Source: JTS-AC122 sp050246015 (lineage in GTDB: Bacteria > Planctomycetota > Phycisphaerae > Phycisphaerales > UBA1924). Taken from it: 64,000 nucleotides of DNA. The stretch is from the NCBI GenBank assembly GCA_050246015.1, contig JBFWWU010000021.1:1-64000 (forward strand). The letters run 5' to 3'. The position numbers and the translations under genes were made by a program. Shown here piece by piece: positions 45,167-53,934 of this stretch (the first letter of the stretch is position 1; each line of letters begins with the position of its first letter). The notes under the pieces were generated by a model that did no database searches, had not been told where the DNA came from, and saw only the letters and a list, made by a program, of their open reading frames with translations.

Positions 45167-46249
45167 TTAGTCCACGCGCGCGGGGAGCGTCGCGAGGATG
45201 TTGTCGATGATGTCGTCGGTGGAGACGCCCTCGGCCTCGGCCTCGAAGTTGAGGATGAGGCGGTGGCGTACCGCGGGGAGAGCCCATCGGCGGATATCGT
45301 CGATGCTGGCGGCGGCGCGGCCTTCGAGCAGGGCCTGACACTTGGCGGCCAGGACAAGGGCCTGGGCGGCACGGGGAGAAGCGCCGAGCCGGACAAAGCG
45401 ATTGACCATCGGGGTGGCGAACTGCCCGTCGCTGCCGGGGGCTGCGGAGGATCCCTTGGCGTGAGTCGAGAGCACGACGCGCACCGCGTAGTCCTGCACA
45501 TGCGGGGCGATGGTGACCCGCTGCACCAGTTTCTGGTACTCGATGATTTGCTGCGCGGAAAGCACCGGGTTGATCTGGGCGCTCGCGCCGGCGGTGGTGC
45601 GATCGAGGATCTCGCTGAGTTCGTCGCGCCTGGAATACCCGACGACGAGTTTGAAGAAGAAACGGTCGAGCTGGGCTTCGGGGAGGGGGTAGGTGCCTTC
45701 CTGTTCGACGGGGTTCTGGGTGGCCATGACGAAGAACGGGCGCTCGAGGCGGTGCGTCGTCCCGCCGACGGTCACGGATTTTTCCTGCATGGCTTCGAGG
45801 AGGGCGGACTGGGTCTTGGGCGTGGCGCGGTTGATTTCGTCGGCGAGGATCATCTGGGCGAAGATGGGCCCGCGCTGGAAGGAGAACTGGCGAGCGGCGC
45901 GCCCGTCGGCGCCGGTGACTTCGACCACGATGGTGGTGCCGCAGATGTCGGCGGGCATCAAGTCGGGGGTGAACTGGATGCGGGAGAACGACAGATTGAG
46001 CGCCGAGGCGAGCGAGCGGATGAGGAGGGTTTTGCCCAGACCCGGGACGCCTTCCAGAAGGACGTGTCCCGACGTGAAGAGACAGGTGAGCACCCCGTCG
46101 ACGACGGCATCGTGCCCGACGACCGCCTTGCGGACCTGTTCGCGCACGGCGGCGTAGTCGGATTGGAACTGGGCGATCGCGGCGCGGACGTCGTCGATCG
46201 ACTGCGGAGCGGGCGTGTTGGACATGCTGGGGGTGTTGGCGTCAGTCAT
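45167..46249 (-). CDS. MoxR-family AAA ATPase
   Basis: A 360-residue ATPase. The Walker A motif is GVPGLGKTLLIRSLA, Walker B ILADEINRATPKTQ and sensor regions MATQNPVEQEGTYPLPEAQLDRFFFKL. MoxR proteins act as chaperones that help assemble metalloenzymes or cell-surface factors, usually with a VWA or DUF58 partner. No such partner is next to this one, which is unusual. Met at 46249 is used; Met 46225 (MSNTPAPQ) is an equal choice. It lies 142 bases downstream of the proline-rich gene on the same strand. Confidence 0.93.
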   Translation of the reverse strand: MTDANTPSMSNTPAPQSIDDVRAAIAQFQSDYAAVREQVRKAVVGHDAVVDGVLTCLFTSGHVLLEGVPGLGKTLLIRSLASALNLSFSRIQFTPDLMPADICGTTIVVEVTGADGRAARQFSFQRGPIFAQMILADEINRATPKTQSALLEAMQEKSVTVGGTTHRLERPFFVMATQNPVEQEGTYPLPEAQLDRFFFKLVVGYSRRDELSEILDRTTAGASAQINPVLSAQQIIEYQKLVQRVTIAPHVQDYAVRVVLSTHAKGSSAAPGSDGQFATPMVNRFVRLGASPRAAQALVLAAKCQALLEGRAAASIDDIRRWALPAVRHRLILNFEAEAEGVSTDDIIDNILATLPARVD

Positions 46250-46391
46250 GTGCAGGGCGGCTCCGGCGCGCGAAGGTTCGGACGCGCCGGCGTCGGCGCG
46301 ATAGGGAACAGTACCGTGAACCCGAGGGCCGGGCGGAGGAGGGGGGAGGGCAGCCGCGGCGGCGACTTTACGCACCGCGCCGGTCGCCGGG

Positions 46392-47258
46392 TCACTGGTC
46401 TTGCACAGGCTTTGCGGGCTGGGGCTTTGATGCGCGGCCGGGCTTGGATGGGCCGACCTTGGTGGACCCTGGCGCGGGTGATGCGGGCGTCGCCGATCTC
46501 GGCGGAGGCGCCGGGCGGTCGCCGTCGCGTTCGGTCTTCGCGGGACTGGCGATCAATCGGTCAAGCACGGCCGCGACGGCGCTGCGCCGGCGGTCTTCGC
46601 TGTCCATCAAGCCCGGAAGGGACGAGCGGGATTCCCAGAGGCGGGGTGACGCCGAGGCAGGTGATGATGAGGGCGCCTCGGTGCCGGCTCGCGATGGATC
46701 GTGGGGACGATCCGGCCGCGCGGGCTGGGCGCGGCGGGCCGGGGCGGGGTCGCTCTGGAGCGCGCCGGCGGCGGAGTGAGCGCGTCCGCCGGCGCGGACG
46801 AGCGTCGTCGGCCAGCGGGGCTGGGCGGCTGCGGAGGCGACGGGTTCGCCGGAGAGATGACTGGGGAGTCCGCCGATGTAGAAGATGGTGCCGGGCGGGA
46901 CGGGGACGGCGATGCCGCGATCGGTATAGCGGTAGATCGACCTGGGAAAGAGGGCGAAGATCGCGCCGTTTCTGCGGACAAACCGGCGGCTGGACGGATC
47001 GGCGCCGTTGCTGGGATCAATCTCGAAGACGTCACGGAACCCGGTCGGGACGCGCAAGTCTTGCTGGAGCACCCGCGGGCTGACGCCGAGCGGACCGACG
47101 TCGGCGACGCCCTGCTGCACTCGCTTGAGGGGCTGGGGGGAGGCGGGTGGGCCCGGAGAAGGCGGATTGCCCGCGGGGGCAGCGCGTTGCGCCAGGGCCC
47201 CCGCGGGAACAGCAGCCGCGAGCGCCCAGGCCAGGAGAATGATGGGCGACGATCGCAT
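46392..47258 (-). CDS. Exported proline-rich protein of unknown function
   Basis: A 288-residue protein with a signal peptide (SSPIILLAWALAAAVPAGALAQ). A central part (about 45-125, VGVSPRVLQQDLRVPTGFRDVF, GAIFALFPRSIYRY) may fold as a small beta domain; the rest is Pro/Ala/Arg/Ser-rich and probably disordered. I do not recognise a family. It likely acts outside the cytoplasm. TACAGT sits 7 bases upstream of ATG 47258. Convergent and neighbouring genes give no functional hint; it could share a transcript with moxR. Confidence 0.7.
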   Translation of the reverse strand: MRSSPIILLAWALAAAVPAGALAQRAAPAGNPPSPGPPASPQPLKRVQQGVADVGPLGVSPRVLQQDLRVPTGFRDVFEIDPSNGADPSSRRFVRRNGAIFALFPRSIYRYTDRGIAVPVPPGTIFYIGGLPSHLSGEPVASAAAQPRWPTTLVRAGGRAHSAAGALQSDPAPARRAQPARPDRPHDPSRAGTEAPSSSPASASPRLWESRSSLPGLMDSEDRRRSAVAAVLDRLIASPAKTERDGDRPAPPPRSATPASPAPGSTKVGPSKPGRASKPQPAKPVQDQ

Positions 47259-47265
47259 CAGCAGT

Positions 47266-47271
47266 ACTGTA
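47266..47271 (-). promoter_or_regulatory. Candidate leaderless -10 box (TACAGT)
   Basis: On the minus strand TACAGT ends 7 bases before ATG 47258. Confidence 0.35.
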
Positions 47272-47394
47272 TCGGCGGTCCGTGCGGGCGGTGTTTGAAG
47301 TTGGGGCAGGCCAGCGTGCGAACAGCATCGAAGCAGCGGGTATCGAACGAGGCGGTAGGCGTTCGGCCCGCGGGGGATCGGGCCGATGTGAGCG

Positions 47395-50300
47395 TCAGCG
47401 GGCGCCCATCGCCTCGCCGCAGTCGCCGCAGCGTGCCCAGGTCGGATCGACGCCGCGGCGCCAGAGTTGGAGGAAATATTCGCGTCGGGCTTCATCGGCT
47501 TGCTGGCGCATGCGCCCGAGCAGCGAGAGGCGGGCGCGCGCGGAATCCGAAAGGGCCGCATCGGGCGATGGAGCCGCTGCATCGTCCAGCGAGGCGCCGG
47601 CGTCGTCGAACGCGGAGCCGCTGGCGAGGTCGTCGGTCGGACGGCGGCCGCCTCGGCGCCCGGGGGGACCGGGGGGGCCGCCGGGGGAGTTGGGATCGCC
47701 CGGCTTGGCCTGACCCGGTTTCTTGTTGCCGGACGCAAGGAGTTTCTGGATCAGGCGGGCGCGCTCTTTGGCATTTGCCTGGCGCATCTGGGTGTCGCGC
47801 TCGGCAGAGAAGTAGAGGCGGCCATCAACCCATGTCTGCTCGCAGCGGGCAAAGACGGACATGGGGGTGCCGTCGACGGTGTGGTGAGTGGGGGAGGTGG
47901 AAGAGAGCGAGGAAGGGGAAGAAGCCGGCGGGACGCCTGCTCCACTAGATCGGGTAGAGGAAGAAGAAGAGGAAGAGGCCGAAACGGTCGGCACCGACCA
48001 CACGGCGATGTCAGCGGACTTGCCGGGCTCGAGCGAGCCGACCTTGTCGTCGATGCGGAGTTGCCTGGCGGGGTTGAGTGTGACGAACTTGAGGGCCTCG
48101 GCGGGGTCGATGTCGCCGTATTTGACGGCCTTGCCCGCCTCGACATTCATTCGGCGGGCGAGTTCGTCGGAGTCGGAGTTGAAGGAGACGCACACGCCGA
48201 CGTCGTGCATGATCGCGCCGGCGTAGGGGATCGCGTCCTGGACCTCGACCTTGTAGGCCCACCAGTCGCTGAAGGCGGACCCGCCGCCGGAGTTGTCGCG
48301 GACTTCGTCGGCGACTTTGTAGCCTTCGAGGATGTGCTGGAAGGTGCCGAGTTTGAAGCCGAAGTCCTTGGCGACGCGGCAAAGCATGAGGATCTCGTCC
48401 TGCCGGTAACTGTGGCAGTGGATGAGGCGCTTTTCTTCGAGAATTTCGGCGAGGGCTTCGAGTTCGAGATCTCGACGGGGGGAGGGAGAGCCACGAACCT
48501 CCAACGCCAAAGCCGCGTTTGCTTCCCCCTTCGTGGCTCCGTGGCTTCGTCCCTTCGTGGCTTCGATGTACTCTCGCGCCGCCGTAAAGCGGTCACGAAT
48601 CAACATCTCGACGCCCATGCGTGTCTTGGGATAGCGCGTCGTCGCGCCGTCGCCCCAGTTGGATTGCTTGACGTTTTCGCCGAGAGCGAACTTGATGCCG
48701 GGAATCGCGCCTTCAAAGTGCAGATCGTCGGGCTTCACCGCGCCCCAGCGGTTCTTGTTGACGCAGTTCTGCCCGCCGATGGGGTTGGCGGAGCCGTGGA
48801 GGTTGTTGACGGTGGTGATGCCCCCGGCGAGTTGGTAGTACCAGGACATGGAGTCGGGGTCGGTGACGTCCTGGATGCGGACCTCGGCGGTGACGGCCTG
48901 GCCGGATTCGTTCACGCCGCGCGAGATGCCGGTGTGCGAGTGGCAGTCGATGAGGCCGGGGGTGATGTGCTTGCCGGTGCAGTCGATGACGCGGGTTCCG
49001 GGCTCGACCTTGTAGGCGCCCGGCTTAGAGTTGTCGGCGATCCAGAGGATGACGCCGTCTTTGATGCGCATGGAGCCGTCGGCGATCACGCCGAGCGGGC
49101 CGCAGGTCCAGATGGTCGCGTGTTCAAAGACGACGTCTTCGACGGCGGGGAGGCCGTCGGCCATGGCAAAGGGGCCGAAGGGGTAGGCGATCTTCTCGGG
49201 GATGTCGGTCGGGACATCATCGTCGTTGTCGGTGGTGGGGCCGGCGCCGGCTGACACGCGTGTCAAGGCGATTTGCATGGGAGTGGGCCCGGCCAAGGCG
49301 GTGCCGGTGGCGGCGTTGCCGTCGATGGAGAGGTCGATCTCGACCGGGACGCCCTGAGGGGGCGTGACGCGGAACTTCAGTTTGCCGGCGGACTCGCCTG
49401 TCTTGGTGAAGGAGGCGGATTCGACGGGGAGGGTGTCTCCCATGGCGGTGGCCGTGCCCGAGACCGCTTCGCCGGCGAGTTTGAGCGAGAAGGAGACCGG
49501 GATGCCCTGCGGCGTTCCCTGGGCCGTCGCGGTGCCGGACCACGTGCCCGTGACAGGATCGGCGGGGGCGTCGGGTTTGGCCGCGCCGTCCTTGCCCGGC
49601 TCTTTCTTGTCTGGTTGCTTGGGTGAGTCCTTCTTGCGGGAGAGCTTCCACGTCTGCACGCGGCCGTCGTCGTGGCGCGTTTGGCCGGTGATGGTGTCGC
49701 CATCGAGCGTGCCGGTGGAGTTGAGGACGCCGGGTTCGCCGAAGGGTTCGCCTTGGATCACGATCGTGATGGTCTTGCCTTGGACCTTGGCGCTGTCGGC
49801 CTTGACCTCTTTGTCCTTGAGCCTGACGGTGAGGTTGTTGTCCTTGTCGATGACGATGGTGGGCACAAGGGCGGCCTCGACCGCCGCCGGATCGACCGCG
49901 GCCCCGTCGGCTTCGCTGTAGATCCACGTGCCGGTGAACGTCTTGGGAGCGGCGTCGGCGTCGCTGAGGGGCTCGTCGGCGGCCTTGGTCGCGGTCCAGC
50001 GGAAGCGCTGGCCGTCGGAACGGGCCGCGTCGGCGTGGATGGTCCTTCCGGCGTCTTCGATGACCCCGGCGTGGAGAAAGACGCCGGGATCGCCGAAGGG
50101 TTCATGGTCGAAGACGAACGAGATGCGGCCCGAGCCCCCGGTTCCTTCCACGCGGACGTTGCGGGCGGTCTGCTTGGCGACGTCTTCGCTCCCGTCCGCC
50201 TTGGTGGTGTACTTGCGGATGGTGATGTTGTTGTCCTGATCGATGGAGAGGGTGATCCGCATGGATGCGACGCCTTGTGCCTGCGGGGGCATCGGGTCGA

Positions 50301-51918
50301 GCGAGAGATTCCACTCGCCCTTCAGGTTTGTCGGGGGCGGGGGGTTGATCTCGTGGCGCTTGCCGTCCACCCACACGTCGCGGATCTTGGTCTTTTTCGA
50401 GAAGATGGGTCCGTCGGCGACAATGAGGCTGGCGACCTTGCCGGGCGCGATGGTGCCCAGGTCGCTGGACACTCCGAGAAAAGAAGCGGGGCGAGTGGTG
50501 ACCATCGCCAGCGCTGTCTCTTCGCCCAGCCCGTGGAGGATCGCCTTTCGGAGGTTGTCGGTGAACTTGGCGCGGTCGCGGAGCCTGCTGGTGGTGAGCG
50601 AGACGTTGAGGCCGGCGGCGTCGAGGCGACGCGGATTGGTCGGGGCCTGCTCCCAGGTCATGAGGTCGCGCAGGTCCACGGCGTCGGCCTGTCCGAGCGT
50701 GCCGACCTTGGGCGGCTCGGGGAAGTTCAAGGGGATGATGAGCGGGGTGTTGTGCGTGAAGGCGGACCCGTTGCCGCCGGTGGTTCGCTTGCACCGTTCG
50801 GTGATGCCGTCGATGCGGCGGAACTCGTTCCCGCAGCCGAGGATGGAGACGGATCGGTTGAACTCATCGGCGATCTTGAGGGCGCGGAAGACTTCGAGCT
50901 CGTCGCCGGTGTCGAAGAGGAGCATGGGGCCGGATGGAGCGCCAGGGGCGCCGGAGCGGCGCAGTGCATCAAGGCACGACGGGACCTCGGACTGGGAACC
51001 CGTTTGGGGTTGGCGGTCGGGCGGGGGAAGTTGCTGCCACCAATCGGCGTCGCTGAGCGTCTGGCGGATAAGGGCGATGGCGCCCATCTGCGAATCCGGG
51101 TAGGAGGACCAGTTCGAGTTGGTGTTGCCGTCCGACCCGCCCCCGCGCCGGCCGCCGGTCTCGAATGCGACCGTCTGATAGGGCATGCTCGGATAGACGG
51201 GCGGGCGAGCAAGTTGTCGGTCGTCGTCTGGTTTGGCGAGGGAGACGACGGCGGAGGAACCGCGGAAGATCCCACCGCGAGGCGAGATGCCCGCCGCGAC
51301 GAATCCGATCTTGCGGAGCGAATCAGCCGTGCCGGCGTCAACGCCCTGGCCATCGAGCGCCGAGCGCTGTGGGGTGACGCGTGAGTTCCAGTGTTGACCT
51401 GGTGCGTCGGAGGCCGGAGCGGGGGAGTCCACTTCGACGTACGGATCGACCCACCCGGCGTAGATGGATAGGCCGCGACAGTCCCACACGCGAGCGCCGG
51501 GCGGCGGCGCGGGAGAGGTGGACTCGGGCCGCGGCTCGGACGAGGCGGAGGAGGCGGGCTTGTCGGCATCCGCTTTCTTGGGTTCGACGCCGCGGAGTTC
51601 GTTGGGCGCGATCCCGGCGGGAGTTCCGTCGATGCTGAGAATCCGGCCGTCGCGGATCACGATGGTGGCGTTTTCGAACTTCTTCCCTGGCTCGGGGTAT
51701 ACGGTGGCGTTGATGAGCGCGTGCCAGGTCGGGTCGGCCTTGCGGGGTCCATTGGCCGGAGGCGCGAGCGGGTCAGGCTGAATCGGCGCCAGCGGGCCGG
51801 GCCGGCGAGCGGTGTCACTCTTGCCAGCGTCCGCGACTGCGGCCGCGCCGACAAGAATGGAAGCGACGGACGCAAGCACGGCGGCCGCGGGCCGCCACGA
51901 CAGGAGGGTGCCGTTCAT
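47395..51918 (-). CDS. Giant exported double-amidohydrolase protein, N-terminal half degenerate
   Basis: A 1507-residue protein with a signal peptide (AAAVLASVASILVGAAAVADAG). Residues about 65-525 have the outline of an amidohydrolase (IVIRDGRILSIDG, LAMVTTRPASFLGVSSDLGTIAPGKVASLIVADGP) but the metal motif HxH is replaced in YAGWVDPYVEV. Three beta-rich modules follow (about 530-885: GTWIYSEADG, TGTWSGTATAQGTP). Residues about 925-1400 are a second amidohydrolase, intact: PGLIDCHSHTG (about 984-994), LIHCHSYRQDEI, TFQHILEG, FNSDSDELARR and GSLEPGKSADIAVWS. The C-terminus is Gly/Asp-rich and ends in CGDCGEAM. It may hydrolyse a cyclic amide or imidazolone-like compound; the substrate is unknown. 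TATGAT lies 6 bases before the start. Confidence 0.88.
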   Translation of the reverse strand: MNGTLLSWRPAAAVLASVASILVGAAAVADAGKSDTARRPGPLAPIQPDPLAPPANGPRKADPTWHALINATVYPEPGKKFENATIVIRDGRILSIDGTPAGIAPNELRGVEPKKADADKPASSASSEPRPESTSPAPPPGARVWDCRGLSIYAGWVDPYVEVDSPAPASDAPGQHWNSRVTPQRSALDGQGVDAGTADSLRKIGFVAAGISPRGGIFRGSSAVVSLAKPDDDRQLARPPVYPSMPYQTVAFETGGRRGGGSDGNTNSNWSSYPDSQMGAIALIRQTLSDADWWQQLPPPDRQPQTGSQSEVPSCLDALRRSGAPGAPSGPMLLFDTGDELEVFRALKIADEFNRSVSILGCGNEFRRIDGITERCKRTTGGNGSAFTHNTPLIIPLNFPEPPKVGTLGQADAVDLRDLMTWEQAPTNPRRLDAAGLNVSLTTSRLRDRAKFTDNLRKAILHGLGEETALAMVTTRPASFLGVSSDLGTIAPGKVASLIVADGPIFSKKTKIRDVWVDGKRHEINPPPPTNLKGEWNLSLDPMPPQAQGVASMRITLSIDQDNNITIRKYTTKADGSEDVAKQTARNVRVEGTGGSGRISFVFDHEPFGDPGVFLHAGVIEDAGRTIHADAARSDGQRFRWTATKAADEPLSDADAAPKTFTGTWIYSEADGAAVDPAAVEAALVPTIVIDKDNNLTVRLKDKEVKADSAKVQGKTITIVIQGEPFGEPGVLNSTGTLDGDTITGQTRHDDGRVQTWKLSRKKDSPKQPDKKEPGKDGAAKPDAPADPVTGTWSGTATAQGTPQGIPVSFSLKLAGEAVSGTATAMGDTLPVESASFTKTGESAGKLKFRVTPPQGVPVEIDLSIDGNAATGTALAGPTPMQIALTRVSAGAGPTTDNDDDVPTDIPEKIAYPFGPFAMADGLPAVEDVVFEHATIWTCGPLGVIADGSMRIKDGVILWIADNSKPGAYKVEPGTRVIDCTGKHITPGLIDCHSHTGISRGVNESGQAVTAEVRIQDVTDPDSMSWYYQLAGGITTVNNLHGSANPIGGQNCVNKNRWGAVKPDDLHFEGAIPGIKFALGENVKQSNWGDGATTRYPKTRMGVEMLIRDRFTAAREYIEATKGRSHGATKGEANAALALEVRGSPSPRRDLELEALAEILEEKRLIHCHSYRQDEILMLCRVAKDFGFKLGTFQHILEGYKVADEVRDNSGGGSAFSDWWAYKVEVQDAIPYAGAIMHDVGVCVSFNSDSDELARRMNVEAGKAVKYGDIDPAEALKFVTLNPARQLRIDDKVGSLEPGKSADIAVWSVPTVSASSSSSSSTRSSGAGVPPASSPSSLSSTSPTHHTVDGTPMSVFARCEQTWVDGRLYFSAERDTQMRQANAKERARLIQKLLASGNKKPGQAKPGDPNSPGGPPGPPGRRGGRRPTDDLASGSAFDDAGASLDDAAAPSPDAALSDSARARLSLLGRMRQQADEARREYFLQLWRRGVDPTWARCGDCGEAMGAR
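48519..48566. repeat. In-frame minisatellite-like repeat inside the amidohydrolase gene
   Basis: Imperfect units CTTCGTGGCTCC, GTGGCTTCGTCC and CTTCGTGGCTTCG lie back to back. They encode a Gly/Arg/Lys-rich stretch (about residues 1117-1133) between amidohydrolase segments. The sequence reads as an intruded repeat rather than catalytic-domain coding. Confidence 0.55.
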
Positions 51919-51924
51919 GGCCTA

Positions 51925-51930
51925 ATCATA
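51925..51930 (-). promoter_or_regulatory. Candidate leaderless -10 box (TATGAT)
   Basis: On the minus strand TATGAT ends 6 bases before ATG 51918. It is the closest to TATAAT of the group. Confidence 0.5.
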
Positions 51931-52065
51931 CCGAGTGGGCATTTCGCGGTTGGAGGAGCAGCCAAGCCGAGTCGCGAGAGGGACCGGGATTCTTTTCCAT
52001 GTTCGGGGACTGCGTGCGCGGGGTGGGTGGGATTTCGCCGAAGCCCGCGGCACGGTCTATCGTCT

Positions 52066-52467
52066 ATGACGATGAATCCGATCACGTCTGTGGACAGCCG
52101 AGGATTGCCCGTTGGGTACGAGTTTCGCCCCGAGTGGGAGATCACGCCGCGCGATACCAAGGCGCTGATCGCGGACACGACAAAGCACGCGGTGCTGCTC
52201 GATTGCCGGCGTCCGGAAGAGTGGGCGGCGGGCCGGATTCAGGGAGCCGTGCATATCCCGATGGACCAGATCGAGCGCCGAGCGGAGGAACTCGAGGACG
52301 ATGACGGCGGGCGGGCGCATCCCATCGCGGTGTACTGCCACACGGGACGGCGTTCGCTCCGAGTGGCGGCGACGCTTCGCGGGCTTGGGTTCACCGGGGC
52401 CTATTCGGTGGCGGGGGGGATCGACCTGTGGTCGGTCGATCTGGACCCGAGCATCCCGCGGTACTGA
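52066..52467 (+). CDS. Rhodanese-like sulfurtransferase
   Basis: A 133-residue single-domain rhodanese. It has LLDCRRPEEWAAGRIQGAVHIPM and the active-site loop VYCHTGRRSLR with Cys 91, which would carry a persulfide. It may deliver sulfur or handle thiosulfate. ATG 52066 or ATG 52072 is the start; a TATCGT box lies 8 bases before 52072. The gene ends 17 bases before pabB on the same strand, a likely operon though no functional link is known. Confidence 0.93.
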   Translation: MTMNPITSVDSRGLPVGYEFRPEWEITPRDTKALIADTTKHAVLLDCRRPEEWAAGRIQGAVHIPMDQIERRAEELEDDDGGRAHPIAVYCHTGRRSLRVAATLRGLGFTGAYSVAGGIDLWSVDLDPSIPRY

Positions 52468-52472
52468 GTCGG

Positions 52473-52478
52473 TACGAT
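52473..52478 (+). promoter_or_regulatory. Candidate leaderless -10 box (TACGAT)
   Basis: TACGAT ends 6 bases before GTG 52485. The spacing selects this GTG as the start; ATG 52489 is out of frame. Confidence 0.45.
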
Positions 52479-52484
52479 CGTCGC

Positions 52485-53861
52485 GTGAATGAGAGGCCGA
52501 ATGTGGTCGAGATCGATTCACCGGCGACGCCGGCGGACGTGATCGCGCGCTGGCCGGCGGGAAAACGGCTGTGGGCCCTCGTGTCGGCGTCGAACCAGCC
52601 CCGCCACTCGCGGGCGAGGTGGAGCATTCTCGCGGCGCCGACGCACGTGCACGAAACCGCGGCGGACGCCGAAGATCCGCTCGCGACGTTTCCCTTGCCG
52701 GACCAGGGGCCTGGCGGAAGCGCCGGCGAGCATCCGCCGTTTGCAGGCGGATGGATCGGTTGCCTGGCGTACGAACTCGGGGGGGCGATCGAGCCGCGCG
52801 CCGCTTGCCCGGCGCGGCGAGGACCCTCGTCCGCCGGTGGAGCGTCCGCTCCCCTGATGACCTGGGCGCGCTGCGATCGCGCGCTCGTGCACGATGCGCA
52901 CGCGGGGCGCTGGTTCGTCGTCGGTGATGACACGGATCTGCGGGGGCTCGTTCTTGACGGACCCGGGAGCATGGGGGACCAAGACTTCCGGTTGGAACTG
53001 CCCGGGATGGAGGGTGAAGCGCGAGCGGCGTACGAGCGAGCGGTCGCACGCACGGTGGCGTACATCCGCGACGGCGATATCTACCAGGCGAACATTGCCC
53101 GAGAGATCGCCGGGCGGTTCACCGGCTCGACGCGCGCCTTCTTCGCCGAACTGGTCCGCGTGTCGCGGCCCTGGTACGGCGCCTATCTCGAAACGCCCAG
53201 CGGCGTGATCGCGTCGGCGAGCCCGGAGTTGTTCCTATCGCTAGACGCATCCACGCGCCGCGTGCTGACGCGCCCGATGAAGGGGACGCTCGCCGGCGAG
53301 GCCGACCCGCGCGTGCTGGAACGCAGCGACAAGGACCGCGCCGAACTGAACATGATCGTGGACCTCATGCGCAACGACCTTGGGCGGGTGTGCGAGTTCG
53401 GCTCGATCCGCGTGGACGAGGAGCGGGTCATCGAGCCCCACGGCGCGGCGGGCGGCCCGGATGCTCGGGGGGCGGGGCGCGGCGTCCTCCAGGCAGTCGC
53501 GACGGTTTCGGGAACGCTGCGGGCCGGGCTCACTCTTCGGGACCTGATCCGGGCGACGTTTCCTCCCGGGTCGGTGACGGGAGCGCCCAAGATCCGGGCC
53601 ATGCAGATCATCGATGAACTGGAGGGGCGCCCGCGCGGGGCGTACTGCGGCTGCATCGGGTACGTCTCGGATCGCGGCGACGCGAGTTTCAGCGTGGCCA
53701 TCCGGACGGCGTGCATCGACCCCCGGCGAGAACACATCACCTATCAGGTGGGCGCGGGGATCGTCGCCGATTCCGCGCCGAACCTGGAATGGCAAGAGAC
53801 CCAGGTCAAGGCCCGCCCGCTGTACGGCGCGGCCTCCGCGGGGCACGCGGGGCGATCCTGA
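52485..53861 (+). CDS. pabB: Aminodeoxychorismate synthase component I
   Basis: A 458-residue chorismate-binding enzyme of folate synthesis that makes aminodeoxychorismate with a glutaminase partner. RPMKGT carries Lys 266, the nucleophile found in PabB (TrpE proteins have Ala), so PabB is favoured over anthranilate synthase. Other family blocks are VIASASPELFLSL, DRAELNMIVDLMRNDLGRV, FPPGSVTGAPKIRAM and AYCGCIGYVS. A Gly/Ala-rich insertion (EPHGAAGGPDARGAGRG) sits between the RVIEP and VLQAVATVSG segments. The start is GTG 52485. Rhodanese is 17 bases upstream; no pabA/trpG is adjacent. Confidence 0.93.
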   Translation: MNERPNVVEIDSPATPADVIARWPAGKRLWALVSASNQPRHSRARWSILAAPTHVHETAADAEDPLATFPLPDQGPGGSAGEHPPFAGGWIGCLAYELGGAIEPRAACPARRGPSSAGGASAPLMTWARCDRALVHDAHAGRWFVVGDDTDLRGLVLDGPGSMGDQDFRLELPGMEGEARAAYERAVARTVAYIRDGDIYQANIAREIAGRFTGSTRAFFAELVRVSRPWYGAYLETPSGVIASASPELFLSLDASTRRVLTRPMKGTLAGEADPRVLERSDKDRAELNMIVDLMRNDLGRVCEFGSIRVDEERVIEPHGAAGGPDARGAGRGVLQAVATVSGTLRAGLTLRDLIRATFPPGSVTGAPKIRAMQIIDELEGRPRGAYCGCIGYVSDRGDASFSVAIRTACIDPRREHITYQVGAGIVADSAPNLEWQETQVKARPLYGAASAGHAGRS

Positions 53862-53874
53862 GGCGGGGAGCACG

Positions 53875-53899
53875 AAAAAGCCGCGGCGGACGCCGCGGC
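53875..53899 (-). terminator. Intrinsic terminator of the DUF1579 gene
   Basis: GCCGCGGC (53880-53887) and GCCGCGGC (53892-53899) form an 8-bp stem with a GGAC loop. On the minus strand it is followed by TTTTT (53879-53875). It lies 35 bases past the stop and also separates the convergent pabB gene. Confidence 0.85.
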
Positions 53900-53934
53900 C
53901 TGATCACCGATTCGGGTATGCCGAGATTTACCGG

